A stretch of DNA of 7,318 bases, taken from Clostridiales bacterium (GTDB taxonomy: Bacteria; Bacillota_E; Sulfobacillia; Sulfobacillales; JAIMBI01). The stretch covers positions 1 through 7,318 of the forward strand of contig DAHVOH010000120.1 in NCBI GenBank assembly GCA_027318915.1. The letters run 5' to 3'. A program made the translations under genes and the position numbers. The stretch's first letter is position 1, and each line of letters starts with the position of its first letter. Shown here one piece after another: positions 1 through 6,484 of this stretch. Below the pieces are notes generated by a model. It ran no database searches, was not told where the DNA came from, and saw nothing but the letters and a program-made list of their open reading frames with translations.

Positions 1-437
1 CGAAACGTGTACCGGCCCGGGGCGAGCGGGTGCGGCGGGCGATAGCCCACGAACCCCGTCCGGCTCACCTCCACCGGCACACGCTGCGTCCGACCCTGGG
101 CCGTTTTCATGGTCATGACCAGATGCTGCCGCTTCAATTCGCGGGCCGAGGCATCCAAGAATTGCACCCCGATGGCCTTGGGCTGCACCGAAGCCGTGTA
201 CGACTGGACCGGAATCGACTCCACGTCCTCCGGCGGGGCATAGCCGTGATTGGCCACGGTGGAATCGGGTCCAGCCTGATAATGGCCGAGATAGGCGACC
301 CAACTGAGCGGGGGAATGGCCGCGGGAGCGGCGCTGCCCCCCAATCCGCCGACCACGGCCAACAGCGCCGGCCAGACCCAGTGCCGACTGCGGCGCGGCG
401 GCGTCGTCGCCTCGTTCGGAGCCGTCATCCTTCTCAC
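1..437 (-). CDS. Unrecognised secreted protein, N-terminal part (truncated at left edge)
   Basis: An open minus-strand frame runs without a stop from about base 437 off the left edge (about 145 codons). The N-terminus has an Arg-rich stretch (PPRRSRHW) followed by a hydrophobic segment (VWPALLAVVGGLGG) and a small-residue stretch (SAAPAA). This is a typical Sec signal peptide with cleavage near residue 38-42. The mature part seen so far is hydrophilic and probably beta-rich, ending in a GRYTF-like strand common in extracellular beta-sandwich domains. I do not recognise the family. Start choice: GTG at 435-437 has a G-rich GGGGGA site 4 bases upstream. The in-frame ATG at 426-428 is possible, but its nearest purine run (GAGAAGG) abuts it with no spacing. 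The gene is divergent from the glycolipid-binding-family gene across 152 bases. The plus-strand frame on the same DNA reads as a low-complexity Arg/His shadow. Confidence 0.72.
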   Translation of the reverse strand, partial: MRRMTAPNEATTPPRRSRHWVWPALLAVVGGLGGSAAPAAIPPLSWVAYLGHYQAGPDSTVANHGYAPPEDVESIPVQSYTASVQPKAIGVQFLDASARELKRQHLVMTMKTAQGRTQRVPVEVSRTGFVGYRPPHPLAPGRYTF

Positions 438-470
438 TTGTCCCCCGTCGATCCGCTCCCATGATACGAT
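438..470. promoter_or_regulatory. Candidate divergent promoter elements
   Basis: On the plus strand, TTGTCC (438-443) and CATGAT (460-465) each match four of six bases of the sigma70 -35/-10 consensus with a 16-base spacer, placing a start of transcription near 472. On the minus strand, TATCAT (461-466) matches five of six -10 bases and would start transcription about 17 bases before the GTG at 437, but I see no good -35 partner. The two -10 candidates overlap, so the divergent transcripts could compete. This rests on consensus matching by eye only. Confidence 0.25.
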
Positions 471-489
471 GACCCTGACCATCGTGAGC

Positions 490-551
490 CGGGATCCGGC
501 TTTGGAGTCCCGGAACCGCCGGGCCGCCGGCTCTTGGTTCGCGGGATCCGG
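490..551 (+). promoter_or_regulatory. Structured leader with two alternative hairpins
   Basis: This lies in the 5' leader of the DUF1089 operon. Long hairpin: GGA (504-506) and TCCCG (508-512), then GAACC (513-517) and GCCGG (518-522), a GCCG loop, CCGGC (527-531), a TCTT bulge, GGTTC (536-540), a one-base bulge, then CGGGA (542-546) and TCC (547-549). That gives 18 base pairs with three bulges. Alternative hairpin: CGGGATCC at 490-497 can pair with the same left arm (504-512, one bulged G) around a six-base loop. The two structures share 504-512 and exclude each other. No T-run follows either stem, so an intrinsic terminator is not evident. A role in processing, translation control or protein binding is possible. 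The pairing is seen directly; regulation is inferred. Confidence 0.4.
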
Positions 552-575
552 TGGAGGCCTCAGCACCTCTCTGTT

Positions 576-580
576 AGGAG
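576..580 (+). promoter_or_regulatory. Ribosome binding site (AGGAG) of the DUF1089 gene
   Basis: AGGAG lies 9 bases upstream of the ATG at 590. It fixes this start over the much longer overlapping plus-strand frame beginning at 316, which has no comparable site and whose first 850 bases do not look like protein. Confidence 0.7.
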
Positions 581-589
581 CGTACACCA

Positions 590-1171
590 ATGATCGCGGA
601 AATACGTCGGTGGGCTTCGCGCTCACAGGATGGGTGGGCCGTCGAGCATGCGGTGGCCACACGCCGCGGACCGGAGCACGAATTGGAGGCGATTCTGGTG
701 CGCGCGGGCCCCGAGGGACCGCTGCGTGTGCAGTACCGCTTGGAGGCCCGGGCGGACGGCACCGCCCGGCGCCTGTCGGTCGAACTGCAGTATCGGCAGG
801 CCCGCCGGGAATGGATCCTGGCCGGCGACGGGCATGGGCACTGGTTTCTGCACGCGGTGCCCCTGACCGCCCTCACCGGGGCGCTGGACGTGGGACTCTG
901 GTGCGCGCCCAGCCTGCACGCGTTTCCGCTGCGCCGGCTGGCGCTGCCGTTCGGCGGGCATCAGGACTGCCTCCTGGCCGTTCTCCCCGATCCCGACGCG
1001 GACTGGACGACATGGCACCTCCGGTACACGCACCTGTCCGGCGATGTCCGCGGCCATCGGTATCAGCTCCTGAATCTCTCCACCGACCAGACCCAGGAAT
1101 TGTGGGTCGACCACGACGGCTGGGTCCTGGGGGCCGAAGGCGCCTGGCCGCCGCCGGGGGGGATCTTGTGA
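590..1171 (+). CDS. Putative glycolipid-binding family protein (DUF1089, PF06475)
   Basis: A 193-residue soluble protein with no signal peptide or membrane segment, close to the family's usual length. Recognition rests on the order of conserved blocks. First comes Y-R-L-x-A near residues 49-53, where the family has its Y-x-v-x-c-D-x-x-W strand. Next is HWFL with L-T-G-A-L-D-V (84-101), corresponding to L-x-G-c-l-D-v-D. Then P-L-R-R-L (113-117) matches the family's I-R-R-L, followed by R-Y-T-H-L (145-149) and L-W-V-D-x-D-G-W-V-L (171-180) near the C-terminus. The family's TPFTNTLP signature is degenerate here (A-P-S-L-H-A-F-P, 106-113). PF06475 is annotated as binding glycolipid from structural work on a Pseudomonas member, but its cellular role is poorly known. 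The stop overlaps the next gene's GTG by four bases, so the two are probably translationally coupled. Family assignment is by motif memory, not a search. Confidence 0.72.
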   Translation: MIAEIRRWASRSQDGWAVEHAVATRRGPEHELEAILVRAGPEGPLRVQYRLEARADGTARRLSVELQYRQARREWILAGDGHGHWFLHAVPLTALTGALDVGLWCAPSLHAFPLRRLALPFGGHQDCLLAVLPDPDADWTTWHLRYTHLSGDVRGHRYQLLNLSTDQTQELWVDHDGWVLGAEGAWPPPGGIL

Positions 1172-1758
1172 TTCACTGGGTCCCCGACTCCGATCGGAAT
1201 TGGGGATCCGCCGTCTGGCAGACGCCGGTCGGCCGGCTGGTCGCCGTCTTTACCGAGCAGGCGCTGGTAGCGGCCGAGTTTGCCGACGGTCCCCCCGCCC
1301 GATGGTTCGGACGGGCGGTGCCGCCGACACCCCCGCCGGATTGGCTCGAACACCTGCTGGCGCTGGCCCTCACCACCACCATCGGCGACGTCGACTGGGC
1401 CCTGGTGGATCCCGGGGTGACCCCCCTTCAGCAGCGGGCGCTCGCCTGGGCCACGCGCATCCCTTACGGCTCCACCTGCTCCTATGGACGCTTGGCCGCC
1501 GCCATGGGCGCGCCCGGGCGCGCCCGCTTGGTCGGACAAGCGATGGGACGGTCGCCGGCGGCCTTGTTCATCCCCACCCATCGCGTGGTCCGGGCGGACG
1601 GCGAGCCGGCTCCCGGCCAACGGGGCGGGACCGCCGCCGACCTCCGCCGTTATGAAGCCGCCCGGGTGGTCCGGACGGGTCCGCTAGCCCAGCTCTTGCA
1701 GGAAGGGCATGGAGATAGGGGACCCAAGACGCGCAAATGCCCGCCTGATGCGAGCTAA
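1168..1758 (+). CDS. Ogt-like alkyltransferase homologue with catalytic Cys replaced by Thr (alkyltransferase-like)
   Basis: A 196-residue protein with the two-domain Ogt layout. An N-terminal domain (residues about 11-80, with the W-Q-T-P-V-G-R-L strand) is followed by the DNA-binding/active-site domain (about 84-172). Conserved features: I-P-Y-G-S-T-x-S-Y-G (98-107, Tyr106 matching human MGMT Tyr114), R-A-R-L-V-G (118-123, Arg120 at the arginine-finger position), then F-I-P-T-H-R-V-V (134-141), G-G (153-154) and E163 at the acceptor-relay Glu position. The family's P-C-H-R is P-T-H-R here (Thr137, ACC at 1576-1578), and the preceding Asn of human MGMT (Asn137) is Ser129. Without the cysteine, alkyl transfer should be impossible. 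The protein should instead bind alkylated guanine and flag it, as the alkyltransferase-like proteins do, where Trp is the common substitute. The GTG start overlaps the upstream stop (GTGA) behind a run of Gs. A Lys/Arg-rich tail (about 180-196) extends past the usual end. Confidence 0.85.
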   Translation: MIHWVPDSDRNWGSAVWQTPVGRLVAVFTEQALVAAEFADGPPARWFGRAVPPTPPPDWLEHLLALALTTTIGDVDWALVDPGVTPLQQRALAWATRIPYGSTCSYGRLAAAMGAPGRARLVGQAMGRSPAALFIPTHRVVRADGEPAPGQRGGTAADLRRYEAARVVRTGPLAQLLQEGHGDRGPKTRKCPPDAS

Positions 1759-1785
1759 GGGGGTTATCCGGATGCGGAGACGGAG

Positions 1786-1822
1786 AAGCCGGACCGCCTT
1801 CGGGGCGGTCCGGCTTTCCTTT
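1786..1822 (+). terminator. Hairpin terminator between convergent genes
   Basis: A perfect 13-bp stem: AAGCCGGACCGCC (1786-1798), loop TTCGG, and GGCGGTCCGGCTT (1804-1816), followed by TCCTTT on the plus strand. A one-base slip gives a cUUCGg tetraloop with a bulged G. It lies 27 bases after the alkyltransferase-like stop and 15 bases beyond the stop of the convergent giant gene. The T-rich tail favours the plus-strand operon. The minus-strand side is followed by CTCCGTCTCC, so termination of the giant transcript there is likely weaker. Confidence 0.85.
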
Positions 1823-1830
1823 CGGGGACT

Positions 1831-4800
1831 TCAGAAGTTCAGGTTCAGTTGTCCCTCGTTGGTGCTGATGGTCAGCAGCGAGAGGCCCGACAAGGTCACG
1901 GTGTGACCGCTTTCGGTGATGGTCGTCGTGTCGGCGCTGGCATCGTAGTGCGCCTCGACGATCTGCTGGCTTCCCGGCCCGCCCAGGATGACCTGCTGCT
2001 CCACCTGCTGCAGCGACCCGTCTGGCGCCGTCGTCCACTCCACCTTCAGGCGGTTGTCCTCCGGCGTCAGCACCTGAGTCCCCTTGTAGGTGGTGTAGGT
2101 GAGCCGCACCACACGAGCCTGGATCTGGTGGTTCGTCTGCTTCACGTCGACCGTGACGGTCAGCGTATTGAGCGCCTTGTTGGTGATGGTCCACACGCAC
2201 TGCTCGGCGTTGGTGCCGGTCGCCGTGCCGTGGCCGGTGGCGGCCGGAATGGTCACCGGCCCGCAGACCGGGCCCGTCTCGCCGGCGACCCCGGAAATGC
2301 CGTCGGTGCCCTCCACGGCCACGTTCGGGTTGGTGGCCGGCGGAACGGCGAAGAAGATGTTCGCCTCCGGCGGCAGCGCGTCAATCCGAATCGTGGCGCT
2401 ATGCGGCGTCTCCTGGTTGCCCGCCCGGTCGACCGAGGCGTACTGCAGGATGTTGACGCCGTTGGTGGTGATGGGGACGGTGAAGGTCTGGCCCACCGCC
2501 GTCGAGGTGTTGTCCACCGTCGTTAGCGTCCCGTTCAAGCTGTAACGGGTGAACGCGACACCCGACAAGTTGTCCGTGGCCGCGATTTGCGCCGTCACCG
2601 GCTGGTTGTACCAACCGTACCTGTTGGCCGGCGGCAGCGTGAGCGTGGTGACCGGCGGGGTCTGGTCGACTTTGAAGGTCACGGTGTCGGCAGCCGCGAC
2701 GTTGCCGGCCGCATCCACCGACCAGTAGGACACGCTGTAGATGCCGTCCGTGAACGTCACCGGTCCGGTGTAGGGCTCCGCCGGGTCGCCGTTGACGCTG
2801 TAGTAGGTGGCCGTCACGCCGGACCCGGCCGTCCCGTCCTGAAGCGGCGGGTCGTAGGGCATCAAGGTCAGCACGACCGGCCGTCCGGCCATGAACCAGC
2901 CGTTGGTGCCGTACTGCCCGCTGACCGACGCCAACGTAACCGGCGGCGTGAGGTCAATGGGCACACTGAGCGCGTGGATGTTCTCCGCGTCCCCCGCCTG
3001 GTCGGTGGAGAAGAAGAGGAGCGTGTGGCGGCCTTCGCTGGAGATGGTGAAGGGGCCGCTGTAGAGGGTCCACGGACCGCCGTCCAGGCTGTATTCGGTG
3101 GTGGCGACCGGAGACGACGAGTCCGTCGCCGTAAGGGTCACCGTCACCGGCCCGTGGTACCATCCGTTGCTGTTGGCCTGAGGACTGGTGGAGGCCGTCG
3201 TCACCGGCGCCTGGGTCGTCGGCGGCACGCTGATCGGCGTGTAGCCGACGCCGTCGATGTTGGACGGCAGGTTGCTGTATCCGTTGGTCCCCGAAGGCAC
3301 CGTGAAGGTCGGATTCAGGGTGAACGTGAGGTTGATCGTTTTGACCAGGAGATTGATGGGAATCGTGAAGGTGAGGGGAATCGAGAAGGTGCCGTTGGAC
3401 GGATTCAGCGTGGCCGTACCGCCCGATGCACTGATGCAGGGCGAAATGCTGATCGCCGTAATCCCGACGGCGGTCACGGATCCGGACACACACGCCGTAT
3501 CGTTGCTGGTGGCAATCGACCATTGCATCCCCGAGCTGTAGGTGCCGCTCCACTCCAAGTTGCCGCTCAAACTCACCGAGCCGCTGATCCCAAACCCGTC
3601 CTTCGACACATTGAAACCGGACGAGAGGTTGAAGGATCCCGAGCCGCGGATGCTCACGGTCAGGGGGTTGCTGCTGATGGAGATGACCGACCACAAGTTG
3701 GCCGATCCGGCCTGGAGCTCCCCGTAGCCGTAGAAGTTTCCGTTGCCGTCCAGTTGGAACTGGACGTTGCTCACCGTGGCGCCACCGATGGAGAGAGTGC
3801 CTTGCCCTTCCAGCACTTGGCCCTGTTCGCGCAGTTGGAGCGAAGTGCCGGAGACGGGTCCCAGGGACATATTGGCCGTACCGGAGATGGACTGCCCGTT
3901 GAAGTTGAGGTTCACGTTCGTCAAGCTCCAGCCGCCAATGTTGAGGTTGCCGGAGAACGACCCGGACAGGGATCCCTCCGACGTGAGAGTCAGGTTGAAG
4001 CCCACGTTTTGGCCGGCCACCCCGAGATTGCCCACCCAGTGCAGACCCTGGGCGTCCAGCGTGCCGCTGGCCACGGAGAAATGATAGCCGTTCACCGTGA
4101 TGCTGCCGCTCCAGGTGTCACTGGGCATCCCGTTGCTGTTCACGCCCAAGGTGACGGGGACGGTGGCAAACACGTTGGGCAGAATCAACTGCCCGGTGCC
4201 GACGGGATTGCCGTTCACAAACGTTCCTTGAAAGTCCATGACCGGAAATCCGTACACGTCAAGGAAGTTCTGGTACGTTGGCGGGACGCTCCCGTCAAAC
4301 TCGTTGAGGGACACGGACCAGAGGGTCGTGCTGAGCGATCCGCCCACCGATCCCTGCAGTTGGACGGCGCTGCCGATGCCGTAACTTCCCCCGACCCCGG
4401 CCGTCACGTCCATCCCCACTAGACCCTGTCCGGGGGACGTGGGGTTGGTGTCGCTGCCGTGCGAGGCCAAGAACGCCAGCAACTGGGGCGTGGTCTGCGC
4501 ATAGACGGCGGCGCCGGCGCCAACCTGTACCGAGGCGGCAACACCGATGGAGGCGGAGGTCCCGATTCCGGCCCGAAGGCCGAACTGGGTGTTGGTGAGG
4601 AGGTTGTGGAGCACTCCCCCGTTGTTGAAGAGACTCGTCACCCCACTGGTGTTCAGCGGCTGCAGCGAACCCTGCTCGGCCGACGACACCATGTCCTCAA
4701 ACACGCTCTCGAGCGCCGTGCCGGCCACTTGGGCCGACTGGACCAAGGCGGCGCCGTTGTTGAATTGCGCCGTCACCTCGACGGCCGGGACAGGGGGGAT

Positions 4801-6432
4801 GCCCACCGCCAGGGAGAACTGACCCTGGCTGACCAGCGTGTTGAAGTTTTGGCCCAGCTGGGCCAACGGCGTGAGACTGGGCGCTGGGAGGTTGCTGTCC
4901 AGCTGGTGCAACGGTTCGCTGAACAATGCGGCGGTACCATCCACCCAATCGCTCCAGAAGGAGGACTGTCCGGCCACGGCTACCACGCTGCTCATCGGCA
5001 GGGACGCAGTCGCGTGGAGCAGATTGAGGGACGTGGTGGCTTGGTTGCCGCCCACCGCCGACGTGGGCCCTTGCCCCAACGCGTCGATGGAGAGGTTCAG
5101 ATTGAGGTTGGCCTGGTTGGCCTCCTGCACCACGTCGCCGACAAACTGCTGACCAAACTGCGACCAGGTGCTGGACAGGGAGTTGCCCAGAGAACTGGAC
5201 GGCGTGGTTCCGGTGACCGCGTCGGTCACGAGTCCCTGCGCCCCATTGGCCAAGGTTTGGCCGGTGCTGATGAAGGCGGCCAGGGCCGACCCGGTGGCAT
5301 TGACGACGTTGTCGATGGGGGCGCTGACCGACACGCCGGCCGTGGCGCCCACAGCCGGAATGGACATGTCCTTGGCGATGCCGACGCCAAGTTGCCCGGT
5401 GACATCCACTCCGAGCGACGCCTGGCCGATGGAGCCAGGATGCGCGGGCGCGTAGTTCTTCAGGTACTGGACCACCGCACTCATGACGTTGCCCGCCTCA
5501 GCGGGCGACAATGTCAGCGCCGAGGTGCCCTGGGCCTGAAGCGCCTGGGACATGGCATTTTCGGCCCCACTGGCCACGGCGGCCACCTGGGTCGGGTCCA
5601 CAACAATGGACAAGGTCACCGCACCCGTGACACTACCAGTCACCGAGTCGGCGGAGAGTTGTCCCACAAGCGACAACGCGAACTGCAGGTTGACTTGGTT
5701 GTTGGTCAGGGTCTGCAGCGTGACCTGGAGATAGTGGCCGCCTACGGGCACGTAGCTTTGAGCCGAGATGTGAGGCAGGGATCCGTCAAACGGCAGCTGC
5801 ATGTCGATGTAGGAGCTACCGTCGGTCGTAAAGTCGGCGAAAGCCACCAGCTTGTGCGAGGGGTTGGCCAGCTGGCTGCTGGTGCCGCCACACAGCGGGT
5901 TGCCGTTCGAGATGCCGGCCAGGGCCATGAACTTCCCGTTCGGAACCATCAGGCAGACGTCGGTTTGCCCGTTGGACGGGTTGTACGACGCCCAGACGTC
6001 TCCTACCCCGGGCAACACGACGCCGACGCTCCCGTCCAGGCTTTTGATGAGGTCGAGCGAAGGGGACCCGGAGGATTTCAAACTTTGGAGAAGGCTGGTG
6101 ATGGGGGCCACCTCTTGCTGCAGCTCTCCCACGTTGGACTGGGCCTCCGACAGCAGGGGCCCGGTCAACATCGACGGCCCGTTTTGTACCAAATTGATGG
6201 GGTTCGCGCCTTGCATGCCTTGGACGGCCTGCTTAAACTGCGACGCCAAGGGAGCCAGACTCTTGAGGAACTGCACCACCTGAGTCGTACTCGGCGGCGG
6301 GGCCAACGTTGTGTTGACGCCGCCGGTGTTGATGGAAGCAGCATCGGCTGCCGCCGGCGCCACCCCCATGGCCAGCATCGTCAGCGTGGCAGCCACGGCT
6401 GCCACGCGAAGAACCCAGCGTCTACGGTCCAC
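1831..6432 (-). CDS. Giant secreted multidomain protein with OmpL47/Ig-like repeats
   Basis: About 1533 residues. Residue numbers here count from the alternative upstream GTG at 6436-6438. Signal peptide (about 3-33, A-D-A cleavage); a Gly/Ala/Ser/Val/Gln-rich region with alternating strands and short amphipathic helices (about 34-720); about four ~50-residue beta repeats (778-985); a second beta segment to about 1060; three OmpL47/Ig-like repeats (about 1077-1356) with G-W-Y, Y-S-L-D-G-G, S-x-D-x-A-G-N and D-x-x-P-P motifs; then an unrecognised C-terminal domain (about 1360-1535). There is no sortase motif, SLH domain or C-terminal membrane helix. The six cysteines form three close pairs (162/183, 983/1001, 1392/1414). 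The start is placed at GTG 6430-6432 because AAGGAGG (6439-6445) is then 6 bases upstream; the other GTG abuts it. The protein is probably released or loosely held on the surface, perhaps as an adhesin or matrix protein. I recognise no catalytic domain. Confidence 0.9.
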   Translation of the reverse strand: MDRRRWVLRVAAVAATLTMLAMGVAPAAADAASINTGGVNTTLAPPPSTTQVVQFLKSLAPLASQFKQAVQGMQGANPINLVQNGPSMLTGPLLSEAQSNVGELQQEVAPITSLLQSLKSSGSPSLDLIKSLDGSVGVVLPGVGDVWASYNPSNGQTDVCLMVPNGKFMALAGISNGNPLCGGTSSQLANPSHKLVAFADFTTDGSSYIDMQLPFDGSLPHISAQSYVPVGGHYLQVTLQTLTNNQVNLQFALSLVGQLSADSVTGSVTGAVTLSIVVDPTQVAAVASGAENAMSQALQAQGTSALTLSPAEAGNVMSAVVQYLKNYAPAHPGSIGQASLGVDVTGQLGVGIAKDMSIPAVGATAGVSVSAPIDNVVNATGSALAAFISTGQTLANGAQGLVTDAVTGTTPSSSLGNSLSSTWSQFGQQFVGDVVQEANQANLNLNLSIDALGQGPTSAVGGNQATTSLNLLHATASLPMSSVVAVAGQSSFWSDWVDGTAALFSEPLHQLDSNLPAPSLTPLAQLGQNFNTLVSQGQFSLAVGIPPVPAVEVTAQFNNGAALVQSAQVAGTALESVFEDMVSSAEQGSLQPLNTSGVTSLFNNGGVLHNLLTNTQFGLRAGIGTSASIGVAASVQVGAGAAVYAQTTPQLLAFLASHGSDTNPTSPGQGLVGMDVTAGVGGSYGIGSAVQLQGSVGGSLSTTLWSVSLNEFDGSVPPTYQNFLDVYGFPVMDFQGTFVNGNPVGTGQLILPNVFATVPVTLGVNSNGMPSDTWSGSITVNGYHFSVASGTLDAQGLHWVGNLGVAGQNVGFNLTLTSEGSLSGSFSGNLNIGGWSLTNVNLNFNGQSISGTANMSLGPVSGTSLQLREQGQVLEGQGTLSIGGATVSNVQFQLDGNGNFYGYGELQAGSANLWSVISISSNPLTVSIRGSGSFNLSSGFNVSKDGFGISGSVSLSGNLEWSGTYSSGMQWSIATSNDTACVSGSVTAVGITAISISPCISASGGTATLNPSNGTFSIPLTFTIPINLLVKTINLTFTLNPTFTVPSGTNGYSNLPSNIDGVGYTPISVPPTTQAPVTTASTSPQANSNGWYHGPVTVTLTATDSSSPVATTEYSLDGGPWTLYSGPFTISSEGRHTLLFFSTDQAGDAENIHALSVPIDLTPPVTLASVSGQYGTNGWFMAGRPVVLTLMPYDPPLQDGTAGSGVTATYYSVNGDPAEPYTGPVTFTDGIYSVSYWSVDAAGNVAAADTVTFKVDQTPPVTTLTLPPANRYGWYNQPVTAQIAATDNLSGVAFTRYSLNGTLTTVDNTSTAVGQTFTVPITTNGVNILQYASVDRAGNQETPHSATIRIDALPPEANIFFAVPPATNPNVAVEGTDGISGVAGETGPVCGPVTIPAATGHGTATGTNAEQCVWTITNKALNTLTVTVDVKQTNHQIQARVVRLTYTTYKGTQVLTPEDNRLKVEWTTAPDGSLQQVEQQVILGGPGSQQIVEAHYDASADTTTITESGHTVTLSGLSLLTISTNEGQLNLNF
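2371..3210 (-). repeat. Three OmpL47/Ig-like repeats within the giant protein
   Basis: Three consecutive ~93-residue units (about 1077-1163, 1164-1260 and 1261-1356). Each opens after a D-x-x-P-P boundary with a T-x-x-x-S/L strand. Each continues through G-W-Y or G-W-F, a V-x-x-T/Q-L/I strand, Y-S-L/V-D/N-G, and S-T/V-D-x-A-G-D/N. The third has lost the Y-x-G-P-F segment and carries extra T/N residues instead. This pattern is widespread in extracellular bacterial proteins, where the domains act as spacers or ligand-binding modules. Boundaries are by eye. Confidence 0.75.
3486..4107 (-). repeat. Block of about four ~50-residue beta repeats in the giant protein
   Basis: Units begin near residues 778, 830, 880 and 934, a period of 50-54. 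Each starts with G-S/N/T-x-x-I/L-x-x-G (G-S-I-T-V-N-G, G-N-L-N-I-G-G, G-T-L-S-I-G-G, G-S-F-N-L-S-S-G). Strands rich in Asn, Gly, Ser and Leu follow, each ending in a turn around x-G-x-G. The alternation of short hydrophobic strands and Gly/Asn turns suggests a beta-solenoid or stacked meander. The repetition can be read from the translation; the fold is inferred. Confidence 0.55.
6340..6432 (-). other. Signal peptide of the giant protein
   Basis: The first codons give M-D-R-R-R-W, then a hydrophobic core (V-A-A-V-A-A-T-L-T-M-L-A-M-G-V), then A-P-A-A-A-D-A before A-S-I-N-T. This is a classic Sec n-h-c layout with a signal peptidase I A-x-A site. It has no lipobox cysteine and no twin-arginine S-R-R-x-F-L-K motif. 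Confidence 0.85.
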
Positions 6433-6438
6433 GGACAC

Positions 6439-6445
6439 CCTCCTT
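6439..6445 (-). promoter_or_regulatory. Ribosome binding site (AAGGAGG) of the giant gene
   Basis: A full-consensus AAGGAGG on the minus strand. It is 6 bases from the GTG at 6430-6432 but touches the in-frame GTG at 6436-6438, so it decides for the downstream start. Confidence 0.75.
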
Positions 6446-6484
6446 TTCTGTACAACGGCATTCAGATCTTTAGGCGACTTATGT

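Noticed and set aside
316..1167. In-frame upstream extension of the alkyltransferase-like gene to an ATG at 316
   Set aside because: The extension is Arg/Gly/Pro-rich, runs through the divergent promoter region and overlaps the whole DUF1089 gene. The GTG at 1168 overlaps the upstream stop and begins exactly where family likeness begins.
2587..4422. Long plus-strand open frame (611 codons) opposite the giant gene
   Set aside because: Same Arg/Gly/His-rich shadow composition, opposite the Ig-like and beta-repeat coding sequence.
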